Shown: positions 51,349 through 59,087 of the stretch, one piece after another
Layout: each line of letters starts with the position of its first letter
Numbering within the stretch: position 1 is the stretch's first letter
Origin: Lysobacterales bacterium
Lineage (GTDB): Bacteria; Pseudomonadota; Gammaproteobacteria; Xanthomonadales; SZUA-36
Direction: 5' to 3'
Length of the DNA stretch: 61,846 nucleotides
NCBI GenBank assembly: GCA_013042915.1
Contig: JABDPF010000082.1
Span: 1 to 61,846 of the forward strand
Position numbers and translations under genes: made by a program
Notes under the pieces: model-generated
Databases searched by the model: none
What the model was told of the DNA's origin: nothing
The model's input: only the letters and a program-made list of their open reading frames with translations

Positions 51349-51923
51349 CCGACCCTCTGTTTCAATTTGAGTGCAACCATCAAGGTTGCGACAGTCGGGT
51401 GCAGAATAAGCGTGAACGCGATCACCAAGAGGTATACCTCAGGATTGGGGCGCCTAACGAAACTGAGCGCAATGAGAACAGCGACAACGCTGTCGACCTG
51501 ATCCACAAACCAAAACAACTTTTGCAGCTGCCCGTTGGCGACTGACCCCGGAGGGATGTTCAACTGCCTCTTGATCAATGAGTTTGGAAGCTCCCCAACG
51601 ATGTAGGCACTTCCGAACAGAAAACCCAGGCTGGCAGAGCCCAGTTGTTCCATTGGGATGTAACGAAGGTCAGCGTCAAGGTTCAGAGTTGTTTGAACAT
51701 GGTCCAATACGATGGTCCAGACAATCGTCGCGCATATCATTACAACAGCGCCACGAACCGTCTTGTTTGCGCCGAATAGGTCCCGGCCACGCAGTTTCAT
51801 TCCACAATCGAGCCGCAATCGGGCCAGCGAAGGAAGTGCATCCGCTTTGATCATTGCGACATGGGTGATGCCACCGAGGGTCAGGGGCAAGCAAAGCCAG
51901 ATACTTTGCTGCAGGGTGTTCAC
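51345..51923 (-). CDS. CDP-archaeol synthase (CarS) family cytidylyltransferase
   Basis: The 192-residue, multi-helix membrane protein matches the CarS family of CTP:lipid-phosphate cytidylyltransferases, best known from archaea. RLRLDCGMKLRGRDLFGANKTVRG (residues about 36-58) equals the L-D-x-G ... G-x-x-KT-x-RG motif. GELPNSLIKRQLNIPPGS (110-127) equals the archaeal G-D-L-x-x-S-F-I-K-R-R-L motif with Glu for Asp, and FVDQVDSVVA equals the DQ-D segment. It would make a CDP-activated lipid. GTG start with GGAG 6 bases upstream; the 114 bases to the UbiA-like stop hold no gene. Confidence 0.78.
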   Translation of the reverse strand: MNTLQQSIWLCLPLTLGGITHVAMIKADALPSLARLRLDCGMKLRGRDLFGANKTVRGAVVMICATIVWTIVLDHVQTTLNLDADLRYIPMEQLGSASLGFLFGSAYIVGELPNSLIKRQLNIPPGSVANGQLQKLFWFVDQVDSVVAVLIALSFVRRPNPEVYLLVIAFTLILHPTVATLMVALKLKQRVG

Positions 51924-52037
51924 GTTGCTCTCCAACCCAACTCGATGGGAAAACAGGTCGCACTGGTGCGCATTTTTCCACTGTAGCCAACGGTTGGATT
52001 GGCGTGGGTGTCGCGACGACAGGCGCAAGCACGGAGA

Positions 52038-52775
52038 TCATCCATTTCGAGCACCCTGGAAAACGAGGGCGGAAAAAACGAAAAAAGCCGGGGCAAGGGC
52101 AGGCAACCTCCGGGTATACGCCAGAAGACTCAGCGCGGTTGTCGCCGACCAGGCGACCATCCACAACCACCATGAGCCGTTCACGGACATAACGGTAACA
52201 AGTCCGACACAAACGAAATAGCAAATCAAAATGAGCATTGAACCCGGTTTTTCGCGCAGTGATTCATCCTGGATCCGCTCATAAATACCGAAGCACAAGT
52301 AGACCAGCAGCGGTGCGGCCCAGTGCTCAGCGCCAATGGCCACAACGATGATTGGATATTTGAGCAAGACCCAGTACTCCCGATAACCCAAACCGAAGCG
52401 GTACAGCCCGTCGAAGCAGACCGCCAACGCAAGCACAAGGGCCGGCCCGAGCCAACCTGTAAGCACCAGGAGTAAAAGCGAGCCGACCGTGAGCAGGCCC
52501 AGTGCGGTGAACCAGAATGGCCGAAGGTCGGAGACCCCCACGAGCACCCGGTAAGGTGTCCTGACGGCGTCCCGCGGCAGATCGTAGATGTCGTCCTGGA
52601 TGCGAAAGGCAGCCACCAGGCACCAGGCGGCAAGCACCTGCACCGCGAACATCAATGGCGAACTTTCTTGAGGAACGGTGCTCGCATCAGTGGCTGCCAG
52701 CCCCAAATAGACCGACAGCAGCCCAAAAAGGAGTATGGGCATTCGCTCGCGGTGCCAGGCAAGTACCGCTTTCAT
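52038..52775 (-). CDS. UbiA-like membrane prenyltransferase
   Basis: A 245-residue protein with about eight membrane segments. Residues 60-69 read QDDIYDLPRD, followed by VRTPYRVLVG, which matches the first Asp-rich motif of UbiA enzymes (N-D-x-x-D-x-x-x-D then P-x-R). The second motif, near 165-171 (YERIQDE), is less typical. UbiA proteins transfer prenyl chains to aromatic rings, heme, or glyceryl-prenyl phosphates; the CarS-like neighbour favours a lipid acceptor. The ATG overlaps the dikinase stop by 4 bases. It is shorter than common UbiA proteins (about 290). Confidence 0.68.
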   Translation of the reverse strand: MKAVLAWHRERMPILLFGLLSVYLGLAATDASTVPQESSPLMFAVQVLAAWCLVAAFRIQDDIYDLPRDAVRTPYRVLVGVSDLRPFWFTALGLLTVGSLLLLVLTGWLGPALVLALAVCFDGLYRFGLGYREYWVLLKYPIIVVAIGAEHWAAPLLVYLCFGIYERIQDESLREKPGSMLILICYFVCVGLVTVMSVNGSWWLWMVAWSATTALSLLAYTRRLPALAPAFFVFSALVFQGARNG

Positions 52776-55342
52776 TTGACGGTACCTTCACGATAGACCC
52801 GGCCCTGGTCCCCATCAACCAGCAGCAAGTCTCCTGTTTTTAACAGATCCGCCGCGTGCGGCACGGCGATGACGGCTGGAATCCCGAACTCCCTTGCCAC
52901 AATGGCACCGTGAGAAAGCATTCCTCCTCGTTCCATGATCAGGCCGCTTGCCAGAAAGAACAGCGACGCCCAGCCGGGGTCCGTCTGACGGGCGACCAAT
53001 ATCTCACCCTTTTGAAACTGCGCCGACTCGCCCAGCCCGGCCATGACTCGGGCACGGGCTCGAATTCTGCCACCCGAAACACCGACTCCTCGGAGTTCAC
53101 CTACCGCCTGCTGAACGACCGGAGTTTGCGTATCCGACTTGAGATATTCCCCCGGTGGAAGCTGGATGGTGTCGGGCACCGCCCGGGCCGACTGGGCCAG
53201 GTGTTCTCGACGACGCAGCGCTACGAGTCCCGGTATGGTGGCGGGAAGCATGTAGTTGCCGCTCAGCCAGGCATCAATCTCTGACCATTCGAGGAAAAAC
53301 AGGTCGTCCGGCCGGTTGAGTCGTCCTTGCCGGACAAGACCCCGGCCCATGGACAGCAAGACCCCTCGAAATCTTCGATAAATCAGGGCCTGCATCAGCC
53401 TTACCCGCTCTCGATAGCAGATGCTGCGCTGAGCAGTCAGCAACGCCAGTCTCAGCTGGAGAGCCCGACACCGGCCCAGTCTTTTGCAAAGATCAGCCAT
53501 TGCGGTATCCCTGCGCTCGGCCTGAAGGCCTGTCGATGCCTCTGGCGATGGCCCGTCAATATCGATGAAGCCCGCGACGACGGGCAGCAGGGTTGCGGGC
53601 TCTTCCTGGTAACAGGGAATGTGAAGCATCAGTTCGCCCGAGACACGAAAGCCCCAATGCTCGATGTGACGGATGAAATCCTCATGGAATTCAGGAAAAG
53701 CCCCATTGCACAGCGCCGAGTAAAGCGTGTCCCAGTCTTTGGCACTGGCGGCCGCGCGGAGCTCATGGCACAACACAGGATTGTCACGGGCGGTACGCGA
53801 CAACTCCCAGAGAGAGTTCACGGCGCCCGCGCTGACCACGTTGGGAATGGCCAAAAGAAGGTTAGGGGGAAGCGTCTGTGCCGCCTCGGCGCCCAGGCGA
53901 TGGTGCAGGAAAGACTTGAGCGCAGCATAACTCAGGGCGGCCGCCACGTCGGCCAGCGAGGCGTCAGTCCAACCCCGGAACCGAATGTCGATAAAGCGGC
54001 GATAGAGTCCCAGGAGTTCCAGTGGTGTCGAGTCCATCAACGCTTTGGCCCCGGCGTCGCATGAATAAGCGCGTGCCCGGGCCTCGAAGCGCTCCACGCG
54101 CCAGGGCAAGGTGGAAAGCGACCGAGCGGCCGACAGTACGGCCCAGGTCAATTGCAACTGCGAGGCCGCTCGCGCGGTTGCATCGACCCGGGTTTTTTTC
54201 CCGGTTCTACCCTCGTCGTCCACGCCCACGAAGTTGTCGAAAGCAGCGGAAAGGTAGGCCCCGAATGGAGCAGCATTGATGCAATGATGAATGCTGCTCA
54301 GGTTGTAATAGAGTCTGGCGCCGTGAACACCCACGCTGTATCGAAGCCAGGACCGCAGGTCATCCAGCGCGGCTTCGGAAAATCCGAATGCTCGTCCAAT
54401 ATTGGAAAAGTAGTTCTCGTAGGCCTCCCGAGCGATGGAGTACAGCAACGGACTGACGGGCTCAGGGTAGTTTTCGTTGATGTTTACGTTAGACCAGACC
54501 ACGGACTGGCGGGCTTTTGGGGATACCGTGATGGGACGGCACTGCACGAACCAGAGTGTTTCGGAACGGTCGATCAGCCACTCGATGTCCTGCGGTGCTC
54601 CGTAGGACTGTTCAAGCGCAAGGGCCTGCGCAGCCAGTTGGCCAAACCGCTCATGATCTGGAGCATTGCGGGGCAGTACAACGCTTTGTGGGGTCTGGGT
54701 ACCATTGACCAGGGTTTCCGGATGACCTTCAACATACTCAATGCGCAATGTTTCCGTATCATCCGGCGCACGGGTGAACAGCACACCCCCCTGGAGGGGC
54801 TCGATCATGGTTTGAATGATCACCCCCATGGAACGCAATGGCACTTCCTGACTGATTCGGTAAACCAGGGCGCGCTCAGACCAATAGGAAGCCCAACACC
54901 GCAACACCGCTGCCTGCATGGCATCGAACGAATTCACGTTGAGCACTGAATCCAACTGGCCCGCAAAAGATGCCGTTCCCGAGTCTTCCCCTACGGCAGA
55001 GCTTCGTACGATCCAAAAACCAGTTTGGTTCGCCCACCACTCGGCGAGTATCTCGAGGATTTCAGGGGGCAAACTGCACGACATCAACCGATCCCGGATC
55101 TGGGCTGATCGTTGCGTGAATCGTGGCCGGTCAGCGAGGTCGAGGCCCGGTTCAATCTCGAGCGCACCCAGGTCATTGCCACGTATAAAAAGATCGAAGG
55201 ATTGACACGTGAGCACCATGCCGGGGGGTACAGCGACGCCAAGAGACGCCATTTTCGCCAGGCTCCACGCTTTACCACCAGCCTCTTTCGCCGACTTCAA
55301 AGACGAGACTGGTCGAAATAAAGACGTTGACTCAAAAGTCAT
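52772..55342 (-). CDS. Rifampicin-phosphotransferase-like dikinase (PPDK N-terminal and PEP-utiliser domains)
   Basis: The 856-residue product begins with a PPDK/PEP-synthase ATP-grasp domain (residues about 15-330; GGKAWSLAKMASLG, VRSSAVGEDSGTASFAGQLDS, ECR-like FVQCRPITV), has a long helical middle of unknown fold, and ends with the swivelling phosphohistidine domain, His811 in GGMLSHGAIVARE. There is no PEP-binding TIM barrel, so it resembles RPH dikinases that use ATP to phosphorylate a hydroxyl and release AMP and phosphate. It leads the minus-strand lipid operon (GGAG site before the ATG). The acceptor is unknown; a lipid alcohol is the simplest guess. Confidence 0.8.
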   Translation of the reverse strand: MTFESTSLFRPVSSLKSAKEAGGKAWSLAKMASLGVAVPPGMVLTCQSFDLFIRGNDLGALEIEPGLDLADRPRFTQRSAQIRDRLMSCSLPPEILEILAEWWANQTGFWIVRSSAVGEDSGTASFAGQLDSVLNVNSFDAMQAAVLRCWASYWSERALVYRISQEVPLRSMGVIIQTMIEPLQGGVLFTRAPDDTETLRIEYVEGHPETLVNGTQTPQSVVLPRNAPDHERFGQLAAQALALEQSYGAPQDIEWLIDRSETLWFVQCRPITVSPKARQSVVWSNVNINENYPEPVSPLLYSIAREAYENYFSNIGRAFGFSEAALDDLRSWLRYSVGVHGARLYYNLSSIHHCINAAPFGAYLSAAFDNFVGVDDEGRTGKKTRVDATARAASQLQLTWAVLSAARSLSTLPWRVERFEARARAYSCDAGAKALMDSTPLELLGLYRRFIDIRFRGWTDASLADVAAALSYAALKSFLHHRLGAEAAQTLPPNLLLAIPNVVSAGAVNSLWELSRTARDNPVLCHELRAAASAKDWDTLYSALCNGAFPEFHEDFIRHIEHWGFRVSGELMLHIPCYQEEPATLLPVVAGFIDIDGPSPEASTGLQAERRDTAMADLCKRLGRCRALQLRLALLTAQRSICYRERVRLMQALIYRRFRGVLLSMGRGLVRQGRLNRPDDLFFLEWSEIDAWLSGNYMLPATIPGLVALRRREHLAQSARAVPDTIQLPPGEYLKSDTQTPVVQQAVGELRGVGVSGGRIRARARVMAGLGESAQFQKGEILVARQTDPGWASLFFLASGLIMERGGMLSHGAIVAREFGIPAVIAVPHAADLLKTGDLLLVDGDQGRVYREGTVK

Positions 55343-55871
55343 TGGAGACTCCGGTCTAGCCTACCTCGGGCTCATGGAGAAACCGTTCTTCGGAGAGTTT
55401 CTTCTGCCCGGATTTTGTGCTGATGACAGAATATTACAGTATGACGTTGGACCTAGCTGCCAAGCTGTATGGATCGGTGAAACGCACAAATGATTGAACC
55501 ACCATCGTGCACCTCCTGGATATTCAGTGAGTACCATCGACAGGCTTGTCGGGGTGCTACCGATTCAAGAGGTTATCGATAATTTCGCGAACTCAGATGG
55601 ATAATCTCAAAGAGAGATAGCTTTTCATCATTATCAAACATTTGTGTCGCCTCAAATGACTCAAATCAAGCAATAGCGAAAATATTGGCGGCGAATGCGT
55701 CTGTATATCCCATACCGTTCTCATGCTATTTTTTACAACTGGAAACAAATGACGGAAGGCCACCGCAAATAAAACTCATCCAATATCGCGAGTAAAGACT
55801 CGGCCAACTTGATTGAACGGTCCTTTGCGCATTTGACCTGGAACTCATAACCCCCTGGGGCTCATCGAAAG
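55343..55871. other. 529-base AT-rich divergent intergenic region
   Basis: This is the longest gene-free stretch in the window. It separates the dikinase operon (minus) from the CDP-alcohol phosphatidyltransferase (plus). Base content drops sharply: 55621-55680 is about 35% GC by count, against roughly 63% in a sampled core line. Short open frames exist but lack ribosome sites and family resemblance. No tRNA fragment, repeat or clear operator was found. It should hold both promoters, but I could not pick convincing -35/-10 pairs. Confidence 0.6.
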
Positions 55872-56600
55872 ATGACAGAAGAAAATTCAAACGAACCCGC
55901 TTCACGGATGAAACACGACGAAACCCGTCTTCGAGACCGTGGCGCGCTGGCCCGTTTTGACGCACAGCCTCGCGGGCAAAGCATGTTGTGGTTTGTCAGG
56001 GATTTACCAAATGCGATAACCCTGGCAGGCCTGGTTCTTTCCTTACTGGCAATATTTTGGGCGGTCACCGGGATGTACGCTGCCGCAATGGTTGCGTTGC
56101 TCTGGGCCTCTCTCTTTGATTGGTTCGATGGGCCGGTCGCAAAAAGGATGGCAAACCGACCCGAGGAATCACATGCATTTGGTGTACAGCTGGATTCGTT
56201 CTCAGACCTGGTAAGCAGTAGTGTTGCTCCCGCGATAATTTTGCTGGGTATTGGCGAGTGGAGCGCATGGTATTTACCCGGCGCAATCTTGATCGTGATG
56301 GCAGGTGTTATCCGCTTGAGCTTTTTCAATGTATACGGATTATCAAGCGATCAGAGTTACCAAGGCCTGCCTGTACCAGCGAATACCATTCTGCTTACCA
56401 GTGTATTTCTAGTTTATGGCCTCGTGGACATGCGCTTGTTTCAAACGCTGCTGTATGCATCAATGCTGTTGATGGCCACTTTGAACGTGGCTCATTTCCG
56501 CTTCCCGAAGCCGAGAGGAGGCTGGTACGCAGCGATCGTGGTTTACACCTTGGTATTGACCCTGTTTTATGCGTGGCGAATGCCCCTGGCTTCGCAGTAA
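55872..56600 (+). CDS. CDP-alcohol phosphatidyltransferase, class II PS/archaetidylserine-synthase type
   Basis: A 242-residue membrane protein with the CDP-alcohol motif as D83-x2-D86-G87-x2-A90-K91-x12-G104-x3-D108-x3-D112. Lys replaces the usual Arg and the spacer is 12 rather than 8 residues. LDSFSDLVSSSVAPA and RLSFFN...GLPVPA are typical of the serine-transferring class II PssA/archaetidylserine synthase branch, so serine is the likely but unproven alcohol. It is divergent from the dikinase-UbiA-CarS-DAGK run and would use its CDP-lipid. About 50-57% GC in sampled lines. Confidence 0.8.
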   Translation: MTEENSNEPASRMKHDETRLRDRGALARFDAQPRGQSMLWFVRDLPNAITLAGLVLSLLAIFWAVTGMYAAAMVALLWASLFDWFDGPVAKRMANRPEESHAFGVQLDSFSDLVSSSVAPAIILLGIGEWSAWYLPGAILIVMAGVIRLSFFNVYGLSSDQSYQGLPVPANTILLTSVFLVYGLVDMRLFQTLLYASMLLMATLNVAHFRFPKPRGGWYAAIVVYTLVLTLFYAWRMPLASQ

Positions 56601-56666
56601 CGAATGGGATCCAGAGCTTAGCTGATGTTTGGGCTATTCAAGCCGTCGTTTGAGCGCATCGGTTAT

Positions 56667-58412
56667 TTATTGCGGTACCGTGGCCGCGGCGCCGCCCAGC
56701 GCGTCGAGCCGGTGAACATCGTCCTTGCGATCCAGGTACTCCCAGCGCTGCAGGGCGATCGGCACGTTCCCGTTTTCCATCAGGTAGTCGTGGAATGCCC
56801 GTAAGGAAAAGTCGCCGCCCTGGTCCAGCCGGGCATCAGCCAGGAAGCGGATGATCTGCAGCTTGCCAACCTGGTAGGTGATGGCCTGGCCCGGGTTGAA
56901 GGCGAAAAATACGGCTTCTTCCAGCGCGGTTTCGGAGTCCATCGGCACGGTGCGGGCCAGGTATTCGGCGGCTTCCGCGATGGAAAAATCGCCCACGGCT
57001 AGCTGGATGTCCACCTCGACTCGCAGGGCACGCAGCCGCGCATAGCTGTAGATAATTTCACGGGTCTTGGGGCTGAAATCGAACAGGCCGGCCTGCAGCA
57101 GCATTTCCTCAACGTAATACGCAATGCCCTCGTTGACGCTCGAATCGATGTAGCGGCGTCGGATCGGGTTGGGCTGGGCCCAGGACAGCGCCATCTGATA
57201 ATAGTGGCCGGGCACGCCTTCGTGGAGGATCAGCGGCCGCGGGTCCTTGGCGGCGGACAGCTGGAAGTAGGACAAGCCGGGGTCGGGTTCGACGATGTAC
57301 CGGCAGGCATCCTCGTCCAGGCGGGTTTCCGAGGTCAGGTCGTCGGCCACGCCCAAAAAGGAGATCGGCGCCAGGTGTGCTGGCATCGGGCAACTCCGGT
57401 AATGCCGCAGCCAGTCGGGCACGGTCATCAGGTCTCTTGATTCAAGGAAAGCCCGGATGGATTTTTCGTGCATGTCGGCGGCGGCAACCTGTTTTTCGAT
57501 GCTCTCGAACAGCGGCAGTTTGCCGACATCGCGGTTGCGGTTCTGCTCGAGCACGTCCCAGGCGACCGCCCGGCTCCACTCCTGGCGGCCCTGGGCCAGC
57601 AATTCAGCGGGCGTGTGCGGAACCAACGCTACCTGGGTCAGGAACCAGGTGTACGCCTCCGGGCCGATTGCAAAGCTCTCGCGCATACCCTCGCGTTCGG
57701 ACTGGAGCCAGCGGCGGTATCTTTCCAGGGCCTTGTTCGCCTTCGAAACCGAGCGATGCAGCCGCCTCTCGAGGTTAGGCGGCACCTGGGCTTCGAGTGC
57801 CCGCTCAACGGCATCGAGGCGCTCGTCGATGTCGGTCAGTACCGAGATCGTGGCATCAGCGAACGGGCCGACGGCTTCGTCGAGGTTTTTCCGAGCATGG
57901 CTCAACGTTTGCGGAATGCGCTCGAGGCGAAGGATGATGTTTTCCAAGCGCGCCTCGTCGACCGGGCTGGCAATCAATAACAGCTCGAACACGCTTCCTA
58001 GGGTCTGCTGCACGTAGAACAACGGGTTGCGATGGGGTGACCGCAGTATGTCCAGTTCCCAGTGGACGCGCTGGATGGCGGCCCGCAACAAGCGGGCGTC
58101 CACTTGCTGCCCAACCGGCCAATCTTCGACGCGCAGCGCATCGACTGACTGTATGAATTTCTGGTAGTCCGCACGGTAGGTTTCCAGCGCCTCGGGTGAC
58201 CAGTCCGGCGCCCAGCCATCGGGACGCTCGACCCGTGGAATATCGTCACCCGCGGCCGGCTGCTGCCCGCGTCGCCATGCAAAGAAAGAGCGGGAGAGCG
58301 TGGCGAGTCGGGTGTCCGTCGTAAAGGTGTGCTGAGTCGCTTGTGCCTGCGCAGGGGATGCGGACAGGCAGACAAGCAGGGTCAGCAGATACAGGGTGCA
58401 GGAGTTTTTCAC
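56667..58412 (-). CDS. DUF885 family putative secreted metallohydrolase
   Basis: The 581-residue protein has a signal peptide (cleavage near AQAQA) and then a helical DUF885 domain. LILHEGVPGHYYQ provides an HExxxGH-type zinc site, and SSVNEGIAYYVEEML supplies a downstream Glu. DUF885 proteins are related to thermolysin/M3-like peptidases, but their substrates are mostly unknown. It is convergent with the CDP-alcohol transferase and returns to the GC content of the core genome. Confidence 0.82.
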   Translation of the reverse strand: MKNSCTLYLLTLLVCLSASPAQAQATQHTFTTDTRLATLSRSFFAWRRGQQPAAGDDIPRVERPDGWAPDWSPEALETYRADYQKFIQSVDALRVEDWPVGQQVDARLLRAAIQRVHWELDILRSPHRNPLFYVQQTLGSVFELLLIASPVDEARLENIILRLERIPQTLSHARKNLDEAVGPFADATISVLTDIDERLDAVERALEAQVPPNLERRLHRSVSKANKALERYRRWLQSEREGMRESFAIGPEAYTWFLTQVALVPHTPAELLAQGRQEWSRAVAWDVLEQNRNRDVGKLPLFESIEKQVAAADMHEKSIRAFLESRDLMTVPDWLRHYRSCPMPAHLAPISFLGVADDLTSETRLDEDACRYIVEPDPGLSYFQLSAAKDPRPLILHEGVPGHYYQMALSWAQPNPIRRRYIDSSVNEGIAYYVEEMLLQAGLFDFSPKTREIIYSYARLRALRVEVDIQLAVGDFSIAEAAEYLARTVPMDSETALEEAVFFAFNPGQAITYQVGKLQIIRFLADARLDQGGDFSLRAFHDYLMENGNVPIALQRWEYLDRKDDVHRLDALGGAAATVPQ

Positions 58413-58460
58413 GGAATTTCTCGGGCCTGGACTGAGCCCATTGTGAGCGTTGTGCGATGC

Positions 58461-58490
58461 AAAAAAAAGCCCGGCCAGGCCGGGCTTTTT
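58461..58490 (-). terminator. Intrinsic terminator after the secreted 148-residue protein gene
   Basis: GCCCGGCC-A-GGCCGGGC is an 8-pair GC stem flanked by an A8 tract on the left and T5 on the right. Read on the minus strand it gives a hairpin followed by eight T residues, just past the stop of the 58506-58952 gene and before the DUF885 gene. Confidence 0.8.
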
Positions 58491-58505
58491 CCGAAACGCG
58501 GTCGA

Positions 58506-58952
58506 TTACTTGATATCGATCTTTCGAACCAGGTACTCGCCGGTGATCTCGCGCATCGACGGGTAGTTTTTGGTTACTTCACGCGTCGCGTCCTCGTTGG
58601 CGCTACCCCAGGCTTTCATGAATTCGTCGTATCGCGCCTTGTTCGGTTCCAACTGGCTGCTGTCGGCGAATTTCACGACGAGGAACAGGTTAAAGTCGCC
58701 GCCCTGAGGGAGCTGGCTGCGGTAGATTGCAAAATCCTCGATATGGCCCAGTTCCATCGCCACCTTGTTGGCGGCAACCCAGGTGCCCCTGAGGCCCTCG
58801 AGGTAATCGTCACCCAGGTTTGGGTGGACCTTTACCGTGGTGATATTCCACAATTCCTTGCTGACATCGTAGTCCTTCCAGGGCTCCAGCTGCGCCATCG
58901 CCTGCGTGGAACCAATCAACAACATCAGTATCGTCAGGAATTTATATCGCAT
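58506..58952 (-). CDS. Secreted protein of unknown function
   Basis: The 148 residues start with a clear signal peptide (FLTILMLLIGSTQAMA, cleavage before QLEP). The mature part has TTVKVHPNLGDDYLEGLRGTW and FNLFLVVKFADSSQLEPNKARYDEF, which look like a small ferredoxin-like alpha/beta sandwich, possibly of the dimeric barrel kind, but I do not recognise a family. AGGAGAG precedes the ATG. It has its own terminator, so it is probably a single-gene unit. Confidence 0.72.
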   Translation of the reverse strand: MRYKFLTILMLLIGSTQAMAQLEPWKDYDVSKELWNITTVKVHPNLGDDYLEGLRGTWVAANKVAMELGHIEDFAIYRSQLPQGGDFNLFLVVKFADSSQLEPNKARYDEFMKAWGSANEDATREVTKNYPSMREITGEYLVRKIDIK

Positions 58953-59087
58953 TGCGTACTCTCCTAGTAATTTTTTTAGTGTCTCGACATTGAGACCGGG
59001 CGACTATAACAGGCGACAAAGATTTCGCCTAAGAGCATCGGCGGTCACGGTAAGATGCGAGTTACAGGTCTGCCCTGGGTAAACGCC

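Noticed and set aside
51924-52028. N-terminal extension of the CarS-like protein from a TTG at 52028
   Set aside because: The added 35 residues are not hydrophobic or family-like, and the GTG at 51923 has a well-placed GGAG site.
52772-55342. Dikinase annotated as PEP synthase
   Set aside because: The C-terminal PEP/pyruvate-binding barrel is missing and the phosphohistidine domain is last, as in RPH.
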